From Rhizobium sp. JAB6 (GTDB taxonomy: Bacteria > Pseudomonadota > Alphaproteobacteria > Rhizobiales > Rhizobiaceae), in assembly GCF_003024605.1 (NCBI RefSeq), contig NZ_PYJQ01000009.1, forward strand, positions 1 through 64,000: a stretch of DNA of 64,000 nucleotides, in the 5' to 3' direction. The notes under the pieces were generated by a model. It was not told where the DNA came from. It saw nothing but the letters and a program-made list of their open reading frames with translations, and did no database searches. Positions 1 through 7,969 of the stretch are shown here, in pieces. Numbering within the stretch: the stretch's first letter is position 1; each line of letters begins with the position of its first letter. Both the position numbers and the translations under genes were made by a program.

Positions 1-56
1 AGGGCCGCACGAATATTCGTGCCGCCAATATCGACGCCGATGGCGATATCAGCCAT
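1..56 (-). CDS. ROK-family sugar kinase, N-terminus only (runs off left edge)
   Basis: Only the first 18 codons are in the window. They read MADIAIGVDIGGTNIRAA, the phosphate-1 (DIGGT) ATP-binding loop that opens ROK-family sugar kinases and ROK repressors. The start follows directly on the aldolase gene: ATGGCTGA is shared, so the aldolase stop lies inside this gene's first codons and the two are translationally coupled. Kinase is more likely than ROK repressor because no helix-turn-helix precedes the loop. The substrate cannot be told; co-location with an aldolase suggests phosphorylation of a sugar or sugar derivative that the aldolase later cleaves. Confidence 0.7.
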   Translation of the reverse strand, partial: MADIAIGVDIGGTNIRAA

Positions 57-990
57 GGGCGCGCTGCCTTTGATCAGCGCCGTGCGAGCCTCCGCCCTTA
101 AAGTGCGTCGCGATGACGGCCTGGATTTCGCGAAGCCTAGGCACCGCGACCGTCTCCAGCCGATCCTTCGTTACCGAACGATCGAGCGAGATGCAGTCTT
201 TCCAGAGCGAGCGACCGGCAATGACGCCCGAAGCGCCGTTGCGCATGGCATCCTCGACCTGGGTAAGGAAGGTTGCATGGTCGACGCCTGCCGACAGCAC
301 CGCCCAGGGCACGTCGCCCGAAAGGCGCGTGACTTCGGCGCAGGCTTCCGACGAGCCCGGATAAGGGATTTTCAAGACCTTCGCGCCGAGATCGAGGCAG
401 ATCTTGCTGCCGCCGACAATCAGAGACGGCAGCTTCGCCTTGTACTCCGCCTCGTCCTCATCATCGAACTTGTAGGTCAGGAATTCAACGACCAGCAGAA
501 GATCCTCATGCGCGAAATCTTCGATGCACTGCTTCAGGACCTGGATGTTGTGCACATTGGCCGCTTCCCGATCCGAGCGCAGATAGACCATGATCTTGCC
601 GCCCGTCGCCCCGAGCTGGCGCACGCGGCGCGCGGAGACGCCCGGAACCAACTTGGATAGACGATAGCCCTCCGGCGACGTATCCCAGCCGGAGGCATCG
701 AGGCCGATCAGCAAGGCCGTATCGCGCTGAAGGACGCGATCATCGATCAGCGCCGGCACGGCGCAGATGGGATCGACGAGAACACAGGACGCCTTGCTCG
801 CCAGGAAACGGGCAATATCGGCCTTCGTGTCCCCCAGCACCTGATCGGAGATCGCCGCCTGCTCGGCCGGGTCCTTGGCCAAAAGGCTGCGCATACCGCC
901 GCGCTGGTCGCAGGCAATCACCATCATGGCGCCATCGCTGCCGCAAATCTGCTGATAGCCGCGCGTCTCCGCTGTCGTCAATCTCGTCAT
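49..990 (-). CDS. Class I aldolase of the LacD/YihT (tagatose-bisphosphate / sulfofructose-phosphate aldolase-like) family
   Basis: A 313-residue TIM-barrel aldolase. The N-terminal block with IACDQRGGMRSL (about residues 25-36) and the late blocks VLSAGVDHATF and GASGVIAGRSLW resemble LacD (tagatose-1,6-bisphosphate aldolase) and YihT (6-deoxy-6-sulfofructose-1-phosphate aldolase). The Schiff-base lysine is probably Lys207 in KVLKIPYP. The start at 990 was chosen over an in-frame ATG at 1023 because GGAGGAAGGA lies at the right distance. The gene overlaps the downstream ROK kinase by 8 bases and diverges from a SorC-type regulator, so this looks like one sugar-catabolic operon with its local regulator. 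The substrate is open: a ketose 1-phosphate or bisphosphate is an inference from the family. Confidence 0.75.
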   Translation of the reverse strand: MTRLTTAETRGYQQICGSDGAMMVIACDQRGGMRSLLAKDPAEQAAISDQVLGDTKADIARFLASKASCVLVDPICAVPALIDDRVLQRDTALLIGLDASGWDTSPEGYRLSKLVPGVSARRVRQLGATGGKIMVYLRSDREAANVHNIQVLKQCIEDFAHEDLLLVVEFLTYKFDDEDEAEYKAKLPSLIVGGSKICLDLGAKVLKIPYPGSSEACAEVTRLSGDVPWAVLSAGVDHATFLTQVEDAMRNGASGVIAGRSLWKDCISLDRSVTKDRLETVAVPRLREIQAVIATHFKGGGSHGADQRQRAHG

Positions 991-1145
991 GTGATCCTTC
1001 CTCCAGCCGTTCTGGAACGGCACCTATCCGAGCACGCCTGCTCCACTCCTCGAAGAGGGCATTGCTCTTGAAATTGAGGGCTCTCACGCGCGGTATAAAC
1101 GTTGCGAAACCGGCTATTATGAGCGATAACTCCCTCAAGTGCCGC

Positions 1146-1158
1146 ATGTGTAACACAT
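1146..1158. promoter_or_regulatory. Palindromic operator candidate between the aldolase and SorC-type genes
   Basis: ATGTGT-A-ACACAT is a perfect 6+1+6 inverted repeat in the 214-base divergent region, about 47 bases before the regulator's start. SorC-family regulators bind palindromes near their own and their target promoters, so this is a reasonable operator for the divergent regulator. It is a single short palindrome with no second copy seen, so the assignment is tentative. Confidence 0.4.
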
Positions 1159-1204
1159 TGCAGAAAGGAATTTCAATCTGAATTCGTCTCAATCGCAGGA
1201 GGCT

Positions 1205-2140
1205 GTGGCAAATCGCGCGTTGCTGCATACGGTCGCCAAATTGCACTATCAATCCGATATGGCGCAGGTGGATATCGCCAGGAAGCTCGGTCTGTCGACG
1301 GCGACGGTTTCGCGATTGCTGCAGCGAGCCCGCGCGGTCGGGATCGTCCGGATCGAAGTGATCGATCTTTCACCAGCCGAGGATTTGAGCGCTGCGCTGA
1401 TCGACGGCCTGAAGCTGCGCACGGCCGCAGTGATCGATACGCCCTCATCAAACGTGCTGAGCGCGCTCGCCGCGCCTGTCGGCGCGCTTCTGCAGCAGGC
1501 GGGCCTGCGGTCCGACTCCACGCTCGGCATCGGTTGGGGGCGGGCGGTGCGCGAGGTAACGATGGCCGGTCTGCCGCATTTGCCCGGCATCGTCACGGTC
1601 GCGCTGAATGGCGGCATGCAGCAGGCGGCTCCCCATTTCCAGATCAATGAATTCGTGCGGCAAGCGGCGATCCAGATGGGCGGCGTGCCGCATTTCCTGC
1701 ATGCGCCTTATATTTCTTCGGCCGAACTCCGGGATGCATTTCTTGGTGACCCCACAGTTCAACAGGTGACGTCTCTCTGGGACGGGCTGGACGCGGCCAT
1801 TGTCGGTGTCGGGCTGACGCATGCTGCAAACCCTTCGGAAACGGCCTTGCCGGGAGAAAAAGCTCTAAGCCACGCAGCCGGGGATGTGCTGCGCCACTAC
1901 GTCACGGAAGAAGGCGAGATCCTGCACTGGGATGGAGAGGAAGGGATGATTGCAGCCTCCCCCGAGCAATTACGAAAGGTGCCGCTCTGCATCGCCGTTG
2001 CCGCGACCCCCGGCAAGGCGAGCGGCATCATCGGAGCGGCACGATCGGGAATGATCAATGCGCTGGTCACGGACACCAATACCGCGCAGGCCATTCTCGA
2101 TCGGCTGTCATTCAACCAGAAAGCCGAGGATCGATCCTGA
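1205..2140 (+). CDS. SorC/DeoR-type sugar-binding transcriptional regulator
   Basis: A 311-residue regulator. An N-terminal helix-turn-helix at about residues 18-45 (MAQVDIARKLGLSTATVSRL) is followed by a sugar-phosphate-binding domain of the SorC family. That domain shows the LGIGWGRAV loop near residue 105 and IVGVGL near residue 200. It likely senses a phosphorylated sugar intermediate and controls the divergent aldolase/ROK kinase operon. The start is uncertain. GTG at 1205 follows AGGAGG with only 2 bases of spacing, and a few upstream codons (CTG at 1178, behind AAAGGAA) remain open. Function as regulator is well supported; the effector is unknown. Confidence 0.85.
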   Translation: MANRALLHTVAKLHYQSDMAQVDIARKLGLSTATVSRLLQRARAVGIVRIEVIDLSPAEDLSAALIDGLKLRTAAVIDTPSSNVLSALAAPVGALLQQAGLRSDSTLGIGWGRAVREVTMAGLPHLPGIVTVALNGGMQQAAPHFQINEFVRQAAIQMGGVPHFLHAPYISSAELRDAFLGDPTVQQVTSLWDGLDAAIVGVGLTHAANPSETALPGEKALSHAAGDVLRHYVTEEGEILHWDGEEGMIAASPEQLRKVPLCIAVAATPGKASGIIGAARSGMINALVTDTNTAQAILDRLSFNQKAEDRS

Positions 2141-2219
2141 TACTCTTCGTCCGCGATTGGCGCTAAGAAACGGCAAGCGCTTATGTCGTCTGCTCATGAG
2201 TTGACGAGGCAGCAATCTC

Positions 2220-3461
2220 TTACGCTGCCTTTGGCAAGAGCGATTTTAGGTTCACGCCATCCGTCAAAGCTTCGATCGGCGGGATGATGAGCCTGGCAAT
2301 CAACATCTCGCTCAGCTTAATATCCTTGGCAATCTTGTTGCCAGGCCCGACACCACTCGCTGCGACCAGTCTTTGTTCTGCATCGAGATGGAACAGAATG
2401 AAGGCGCCATCGCCGAGATCACGTCTGACGACCGTGCGCCCCGCATCGACGAGACCGGCGATCTGCAGCGTATGATCGTACTGATCGGACCAGAAATAGG
2501 GTACGGCGTGATAGCAGCGAGTTGCACCCATCACATTGGCCGCGGCGAGAATGCCCTGATCCTGCGCATTGCGCCAGGCTTCCAAGCGCAGCCGACGGCC
2601 GCCATAAAGCGGATGCGGAAACGAGCAGCAATCGCCGGCGGCAAAGATGTCGGCGATCGAGGTTTCCAGGTACTCGTTGACGGCGATGCCGTTATCGATC
2701 GCTATACCCGCTTCAGCGGCAAGCTCGGTGCGCGGCTGCGCGCCGATTCCAACGACGAGCACATCGGCAGCGATCACGTCTCCATCGGAAAGGGAAATGC
2801 CGACATATCGCTTATCCGCTTCGATCCCTAGAACCGCCACGCCGCATTTTACGGTGACGCCGTTGCGCCGGTGCAGGGCTGCGATCGTTTCGGCGATCGG
2901 CTCGGGTACGCCGCGCTTGAGAATGCGCTCCTGGGATTCGATGACAGTTACCTCAGCGCCGCGGCTGCGCGCCGATGCGGCAACCTCCAAGCCGATGAAG
3001 CCACCGCCAAGCACGGCGACATGCATATTTGCCCGGATATGGGAACGAAGCGCGAGCGCATCGTCGATCGTCCGCAGATAGAGGATGCGGGGGCTGGCAA
3101 GCGTGTTTGCCAGTCGCCGCGGCGCGGCCCCCGTCGTCAGCAGCAACTTGCCGTAAGACAACGCGCGACCATCCGAGAGGATGAGCCGTTTTCCAGCTGC
3201 GTCGATGGCGCCAGCCGATACGCCGCCGATGTGACGGATGGCCTTTTCAGCCAGCGCGAGGTCATTGAGAACGGCGGGCAGCCGAGGCTCCGCCGGGTCA
3301 AGCAGAACCTGTTTGGAAAGAGGCGGCCGCTCGTAGGGGAGATGAACCTCATCGCCGATCAGGGTAATCGGGTGCCAATAGCCGTTCTCCCGCAGGCTCA
3401 ATGCCGCGCGTGCGCCGCATTCGCCCGCACCGACGATGATGATGCCCGCATCGCCGCTCAT
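2220..3461 (-). CDS. FAD/NAD-dependent ferredoxin reductase (MocF-like)
   Basis: A 413-residue pyridine nucleotide-disulfide oxidoreductase fold. The FAD loop GAGECG is at residues 11-16, the NAD(P)H loop GGGFIG at 152-157, and a late FAD motif AAGDCC follows. The C-terminal domain resembles ferredoxin reductases of oxygenase systems. It should pass electrons from NAD(P)H to the Rieske ferredoxin encoded immediately upstream; the two genes overlap by ATGA, which implies coupled translation. The true start is 3461 (MSGDAGIIIVG); the longer open frame upstream is the other gene's coding region. With the ferredoxin and the membrane hydroxylase it forms a three-component oxygenase resembling the MocDEF set of rhizopine catabolism. 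Confidence 0.85.
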   Translation of the reverse strand: MSGDAGIIIVGAGECGARAALSLRENGYWHPITLIGDEVHLPYERPPLSKQVLLDPAEPRLPAVLNDLALAEKAIRHIGGVSAGAIDAAGKRLILSDGRALSYGKLLLTTGAAPRRLANTLASPRILYLRTIDDALALRSHIRANMHVAVLGGGFIGLEVAASARSRGAEVTVIESQERILKRGVPEPIAETIAALHRRNGVTVKCGVAVLGIEADKRYVGISLSDGDVIAADVLVVGIGAQPRTELAAEAGIAIDNGIAVNEYLETSIADIFAAGDCCSFPHPLYGGRRLRLEAWRNAQDQGILAAANVMGATRCYHAVPYFWSDQYDHTLQIAGLVDAGRTVVRRDLGDGAFILFHLDAEQRLVAASGVGPGNKIAKDIKLSEMLIARLIIPPIEALTDGVNLKSLLPKAA

Positions 3462-3775
3462 GCCCCGATCCCGATCAGGATGCGATCGCCCTCCACCTTG
3501 ACCGGATAGGTCTTCAGATTGATGCAGACCGGCGCGCCTCGCGCTTCTCCCGTTTTGTAGCTGAAGCGGCCATTGTGCTTCGGACATTCGATGGTGTCGT
3601 CCATGACGAGCCCGTCGGCCAGATGAATTTTTTCATGGGTGCAAAGACCATCGGTCGCGAAATACTCGTCATCGGGGCTGCGATAGAGCGCAAAGGTTCG
3701 CCCGGCGTGATCGAAGCGAACAACATCTTCCTGATCGATTTCACTAGCGGCGCAGGCATCAACCCAGTTCGTCAT
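3458..3775 (-). CDS. MocE-type Rieske [2Fe-2S] ferredoxin
   Basis: A 105-residue Rieske ferredoxin. Cluster ligands are Cys45-Thr-His47 and Cys64-Pro-Lys-His67, with the right spacing for a two-cysteine, two-histidine cluster. It carries electrons from the reductase to a terminal oxygenase. The start at 3775 (MTNWVDAC) has GAGGAGGAA in front. A second in-frame ATG at 3862, also behind a good ribosome site (GGGAGG, 8 bases away), would add 29 residues with three cysteines and an acidic run. The family length favours the short form. The sequence most resembles the MocE family of rhizobial rhizopine genes. It lies between the hydroxylase gene and the reductase gene on one strand. Confidence 0.88.
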   Translation of the reverse strand: MTNWVDACAASEIDQEDVVRFDHAGRTFALYRSPDDEYFATDGLCTHEKIHLADGLVMDDTIECPKHNGRFSYKTGEARGAPVCINLKTYPVKVEGDRILIGIGA

Positions 3776-4093
3776 TTCTTCCTCCTCATTGCAATCGCCG
3801 CAGGGCGTGAAAGGCATCATCCAATCTTGGGAGCAGGTCGACGTTGCGCTTTGATCGCGCATCGTTTTTTCCTCCCGACTGGTTCCAAACATGCGCGAAA
3901 TGACCCCTCGCATTCCACATCGATGGTGATCATTTTTGATCATGGGGAGCTGCGTGAGAAGGCACGTCGTTAAACGGCCAAACAATAGAGCCGGAGCCTA
4001 CCGAAGGGGCCGCAGGTTCCGGCATTTCCCCGCCATCGCGGGTCGTGAGATCATGGTCCCGGCCGGAAAATCCAGCCGGGCCTTCAATCCGCG
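3776..4093. other. 318-base spacer between hydroxylase and ferredoxin genes
   Basis: No convincing gene is present. Its proximal part could encode a 29-residue N-terminal extension of the ferredoxin, starting at 3862. Just after the hydroxylase stop is a 9-pair hairpin at 4058-4080 (arms CCCGGCTGG / CCGGCCGGG on the minus strand, one G-T pair, 5-base loop) without a T-run. It may be a processing or attenuation element that sets the hydroxylase:ferredoxin ratio. Confidence 0.4.
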
Positions 4094-5128
4094 TCAGCTT
4101 GGCGTGCCGGAGCGGCGAGTCCGCTTTTCGGCGTATTTCTTGGCGCGTTCCATGAAGCGCTTGTTCATGCGGTCCTCGGCCTCCTTCGAGCCGTCGTGAA
4201 AGGTGCCGAACCACTGGTCGAGCGGGATCACGCCATCGGCATAATTGCACTCGAAGAACTTGTGATGGAGGTAGTGATCATAGGCATGGGTATCGATCCC
4301 GGCTTCCTCGCTGATAACGATCTTGTCGAAACCGGCATGGCCCGGAGCCGGCGCAAGAGCAGCATGCGTCAGATGGAACAGCGCATGGATCGGATTGGAG
4401 GGCACGATCCAATGAATGAGAACGCCGGAGAAATACAGGAGATGTTCGACCGGATGCATGGCGAGACCTGACCACGGACCGGGATTGACGTTGTTGTGAT
4501 GCAGCTTGTGGACCCCATGATAGAGCGGCGGCCAGTGGATCAGGCGATGCACCAGATAGAAATGCAGATCGCGGAACGCCGGGATCAGCAGCATGATGAT
4601 GGCGCAATAGATCGGGTGTTTGGCAACGTCGACATAGGGAATAATGCCGTGGGCGAAGGCCCAGAGCGTCAGCACTTCGAATGCTGTCCATAAAGGCACG
4701 GCGCTTGCAAAGGTCCAGATCACGTTGTCGACGGTCTGGTTGCTGAACAGGAAGGCCGAATTATCCTTCGACGGCCACTTGCTGTTGTATTTGAAACTCG
4801 TGCCCTGCTTCTTCTGCATGTAGAGGCGCAGATGAAAGGCGCCGAAAAACAGAAAGACCAGGACGGCGTTGCGCACGAGAAGATAGGCGATCCAGCCCGG
4901 CGCTAGTGTCTTCATCATTTCCATGGAAGGTGTCGCATAGAGCCACAGCAATGTTGCGACGACGGCATAGACGGTATTCCAGGGCGTCAGATAGCCGGGA
5001 TACCCGAAGAACCATTTCAGGAAGGCAACCGGTTTGGCCGGCCAGATGAAGACGGGCGGATATTGCAGAAGCTTGTTGGGTTTCCAGTCGCCGCGCTTGT
5101 CGCGCGTGCCGTAGAGCGTGTCGTCCAT
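4094..5128 (-). CDS. Membrane di-iron oxygenase of the fatty acid hydroxylase / sterol desaturase superfamily
   Basis: A 344-residue integral membrane protein with the superfamily's histidine clusters: HRLIH (194-198), HGVHKLHH (204-211), HPVEH (225-229) and HYLHH (285-289). Hydrophobic segments lie near residues 52-64, 78-97, 137-160 and 172-186, and the C-terminus is basic and soluble. Such enzymes bind two irons and hydroxylate alkyl groups using electrons from a ferredoxin. Here a Rieske ferredoxin and a reductase follow on the same strand, so this is probably the terminal oxygenase of a three-component system. The divergent formaldehyde-oxidation genes make O- or N-demethylation a plausible reaction. 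The start has GGGAGG 6 bases upstream. Confidence 0.82.
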   Translation of the reverse strand: MDDTLYGTRDKRGDWKPNKLLQYPPVFIWPAKPVAFLKWFFGYPGYLTPWNTVYAVVATLLWLYATPSMEMMKTLAPGWIAYLLVRNAVLVFLFFGAFHLRLYMQKKQGTSFKYNSKWPSKDNSAFLFSNQTVDNVIWTFASAVPLWTAFEVLTLWAFAHGIIPYVDVAKHPIYCAIIMLLIPAFRDLHFYLVHRLIHWPPLYHGVHKLHHNNVNPGPWSGLAMHPVEHLLYFSGVLIHWIVPSNPIHALFHLTHAALAPAPGHAGFDKIVISEEAGIDTHAYDHYLHHKFFECNYADGVIPLDQWFGTFHDGSKEAEDRMNKRFMERAKKYAEKRTRRSGTPS

Positions 5129-5418
5129 AGTGTGCCTCCCGGTGGATGAACTATGCGGTCAGTGTCAGCGACGTCGGCTCGAAACGACAGCATTGATTTG
5201 ATGAAATTTGCTCACGGCGGGACCTTCGCCGCGGCGCTGATCAAGGGAAGGGGAGGCCTCCGAAAGTATTTTGATGAAAAACCCTCAGGCCGAGGGCTCT
5301 CGACCAAGCGAATACATCCGCATTGCAATGAAACGCGTCCATGATCAAAAGCCATCACCGTCGCAGCTGGCAAAGATTTGGGATTCATGATCTGAGCAAA
5401 CCACTGGTGGGAGGAACT
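5129..5418. other. Divergent intergenic region, oxygenase operon versus TIM-barrel/formaldehyde operon
   Basis: A 290-base region with no supported gene. It must hold the promoters of both the minus-strand oxygenase operon and the plus-strand operon beginning with the TIM-barrel gene. I found no clear sigma-70 pair, riboswitch or strong palindrome. A divergent arrangement of this size is typical of co-regulated catabolic operons, but no dedicated regulator gene adjoins it. Confidence 0.4.
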
Positions 5419-6264
5419 ATGCAGAACTTACTCATATTCCAGTCGCTCTGGTCCATGGAGCGACGCAGTGCGAAATATCCAGAGCTTTCTCTGGAGGAAA
5501 ATATCGAAAAGATCGCGTCCGCAGGCTTCCAAGGCATCAGTACCCATTGGTACGACCGTAAGGTCGTTTCTCGTGTCGCGGGCCTGCTCAAACAGCATGG
5601 CCTGCAGGCGGAGGGTCAATGTTTCCCCAAGACCGTCGACGATCTGAAGCCGGTGCTCGAGGTCGCGGCCGAATACAACGTCCATCATATCTGCCTGCAG
5701 CCCGATGTGCGGCTGCGTCGGCTGGAGGACTGTATTCCGCTGCTGGAGGGCTGGCAGCAGCTGGCGGAAGAGGCAGGCGTCGACGTCTGGATCGAGACGC
5801 ATCGTGACCGCATGACGACGGATCTATTCTTCACGCTCGATCTCCTCGATCGGCTGCCGGATCTGCGACTGTTGGGGGATATCTCCCATTTCCTTGTGGG
5901 GCGCGAATTCGCGTGGCCGGTATCCGACGAGAACCATGCACTCATCCATCGGATACTGGATAGCTCCTGGGCTTTTCATGGCCGCGTTGCCTCACGCGAA
6001 CAGGTCCAGATCGAGATTTCCTTTCCGCATCACCGGCCCTGGGTCGACCTTTTCCTCGGCTGGTGGGAATATGGCTTCAAAAGCTGGAGGAAGCGCGCCG
6101 CAAAAGACGCAACGCTCGCCTTCACCTGCGAGCTGGGCCCCAAGCCCTATGCGATCACCGGGAGGGATGGTGAAGATACCACCGACCGCTGGGAAGAATC
6201 GCTGCTTATGCGGCAAGAAATACTCGATTTGTGGGCAAAGGTATCCGCTGATAAGTCGAGTTAG
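5419..6264 (+). CDS. Sugar phosphate isomerase/epimerase-like TIM barrel (AP-endonuclease 2 fold)
   Basis: A 281-residue xylose-isomerase-like TIM barrel. The likely metal ligands are all present: Glu126 (WIETHRDR), Asp154 and His157 (GDISHF), His187 (FHGRV) and Glu238 (CELGP). This pattern fits divalent-metal isomerases and epimerases acting on polyols, sugars or inositol derivatives; MocC of rhizopine catabolism is from this broad family, but orthology is not shown here. The start at 5419 was chosen because GGGAGGAACT precedes it and the conserved fold begins at once. The gene is first in an apparent operon with formaldehyde dehydrogenase (38-base gap), which suggests it acts on the product or substrate of the divergent oxygenase. 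Confidence 0.78.
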   Translation: MQNLLIFQSLWSMERRSAKYPELSLEENIEKIASAGFQGISTHWYDRKVVSRVAGLLKQHGLQAEGQCFPKTVDDLKPVLEVAAEYNVHHICLQPDVRLRRLEDCIPLLEGWQQLAEEAGVDVWIETHRDRMTTDLFFTLDLLDRLPDLRLLGDISHFLVGREFAWPVSDENHALIHRILDSSWAFHGRVASREQVQIEISFPHHRPWVDLFLGWWEYGFKSWRKRAAKDATLAFTCELGPKPYAITGRDGEDTTDRWEESLLMRQEILDLWAKVSADKSS

Positions 6265-6302
6265 ATATCGATCATAGAATATTGATTTTGGAGGGATTTC
6301 CG

Positions 6303-7430
6303 ATGGACGTAAGAGCAGCGGTCGCGGTTGCGGCGGGCAAGCGGCTTGAGGTGATGACGGTTCAACTGGAGGGGCCGAAGGCCGGCGAGGTGCTGATCGA
6401 GGTCAAGGCGACCGGCATCTGCCACACCGATGATTTCACGCTGTCCGGTGCCGATCCGGAAGGCCTGTTCCCGGCCATCCTCGGCCATGAGGGCGCCGGC
6501 ATCGTCGTCGATGTCGGACCGGGCGTGACGTCGGCCAGGAAGGGCGATCACGTCATTCCGCTTTATACGCCCGAATGCCGCGAATGCCCGTCCTGCCTCA
6601 GCCGCAAGACCAACCTGTGCACGGCGATCCGCTCGACCCAGGGCCAGGGCTTGATGCCGGACGGCACCTCGCGCTTCTCGATCGGCAAGGACAAGATCCA
6701 CCATTATATGGGCTGCTCGACCTTCGCCAACTATACCGTGCTGCCGGAGATTGCCGTCGCCAAGGTCAATCCCGACGCCCCCTTCGACAAGATCTGCTAT
6801 ATCGGCTGCGGTGTGACGACAGGCATCGGCGCCGTCATCAACACCGCCAAGGTGGAGATGGGCGCAACCGCGATCGTCTTCGGTCTCGGCGGCATCGGCC
6901 TCAATGTCATCCAGGGCCTGAGGCTTGCCGGTGCCGACATGATCATCGGCGTCGATCTCAACAATGACAAGAAGGCCTGGGGCGAGCGCTTCGGCATGAC
7001 GCATTTCGTCAATCCGAAGGAGGTCGGCGACGACATCGTTCCTCACCTCGTCAACATGACGAAGCGCGGGGCCGACCAGATCGGCGGCGCCGACTATACC
7101 TTCGACTGCACCGGCAACACCAGGGTGATGCGCCAGGCGCTGGAAGCCAGCCATCGCGGCTGGGGCAAGTCGGTGGTCATCGGCGTTGCCGGCGCCGGCC
7201 AGGAGATCTCGACGCGTCCGTTCCAGCTGGTGACGGGCCGCTCGTGGATGGGCACGGCCTTCGGCGGCGCGCGCGGCCGCACCGATGTTCCCAAGATCGT
7301 CGACTGGTACATGCAGGGCAAGATCGAGATCGATCCGATGATCACCCACACCATGCCGCTCGAAGACATCAACAAGGGCTTCGAGCTCATGCATTCCGGT
7401 GAAAGCATCCGCAGCGTCGTACTCTATTGA
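6303..7430 (+). CDS. frmA: S-(hydroxymethyl)glutathione dehydrogenase / class III alcohol dehydrogenase
   Basis: A 375-residue class III alcohol dehydrogenase. Catalytic zinc ligands are Cys40, His62 and Cys169; structural zinc ligands are Cys92, Cys95, Cys98 and Cys106. The NAD-binding GLGGIG loop is at 194-199. It oxidises the spontaneous adduct of formaldehyde and glutathione to S-formylglutathione, the first enzymatic step of glutathione-dependent formaldehyde removal. The hydrolase for the next step is two genes downstream. The start at 6303 follows GGAGG. No gene for the glutathione-formaldehyde activating enzyme (gfa) is nearby. Rhizobial names such as adhC or flhA are used for the same enzyme. 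Confidence 0.95.
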   Translation: MDVRAAVAVAAGKRLEVMTVQLEGPKAGEVLIEVKATGICHTDDFTLSGADPEGLFPAILGHEGAGIVVDVGPGVTSARKGDHVIPLYTPECRECPSCLSRKTNLCTAIRSTQGQGLMPDGTSRFSIGKDKIHHYMGCSTFANYTVLPEIAVAKVNPDAPFDKICYIGCGVTTGIGAVINTAKVEMGATAIVFGLGGIGLNVIQGLRLAGADMIIGVDLNNDKKAWGERFGMTHFVNPKEVGDDIVPHLVNMTKRGADQIGGADYTFDCTGNTRVMRQALEASHRGWGKSVVIGVAGAGQEISTRPFQLVTGRSWMGTAFGGARGRTDVPKIVDWYMQGKIEIDPMITHTMPLEDINKGFELMHSGESIRSVVLY

Positions 7431-7504
7431 GGCAGAAAGCCATTCGACTGGACGAATGCGGTGCGTGAGGAATGCACCGCATATCGCTGAAAAGATTTGA
7501 TATC

Positions 7505-7969
7505 ATGATCTATGTCGATGCCGACGCCTGCCCGGTCAAGCCGGAAATCCTGAAGGTTGCCGAACGTCACGGCATTGAGGTGACCTTCGTCGCCAATTCC
7601 GGGCTGCGGCCGTCGCGGGATCCGATGGTGCACAACGTCATCGTCTCCAATGCTTTCGACGCTGCCGACAATTGGATCGCCGAGCATGCCGGCGCCGGCG
7701 ATATCGTCGTCACCGCGGACGTACCGCTTGCCGGCCGCTGCGTTGCCACCGGAGCGCTGGTGACGGGACCCACCGGCCGCATCTTCGACAAGACCAATAT
7801 CGGCATGGCGACCGCCATGCGCGACCTCGGCGCGCACCTTCGCGAAACCGGCGAAAGCAAGGGCTACAACGCCGCCTTCTCGCCGCGCGACCGCTCCGCC
7901 TTTCTCGAAACTTTCGACCGGCTTTGCCGACGTTCAAAAATCCACCAAGCGCCTGGAGGCCAGCCGTGA
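7505..7969 (+). CDS. YaiI/YqxD (UPF0178, DUF188) family protein
   Basis: A 154-residue protein of the YaiI/YqxD family, recognised by its opening IYVDADACPVK and the inner blocks VANSGLRPSRDP and TADVPLAGRCV. The fold is PIN/nuclease-like with conserved acidic residues near the N-terminus (Asp5, Asp7), but the biochemical role is not established. The start at 7505 matches the family's usual N-terminus, although the ribosome site is weak. It sits between the two formaldehyde-oxidation genes and its stop overlaps the frmB start (GTGA), so it is translated with them. This does not by itself imply a role in formaldehyde metabolism. Confidence 0.85.
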   Translation: MIYVDADACPVKPEILKVAERHGIEVTFVANSGLRPSRDPMVHNVIVSNAFDAADNWIAEHAGAGDIVVTADVPLAGRCVATGALVTGPTGRIFDKTNIGMATAMRDLGAHLRETGESKGYNAAFSPRDRSAFLETFDRLCRRSKIHQAPGGQP

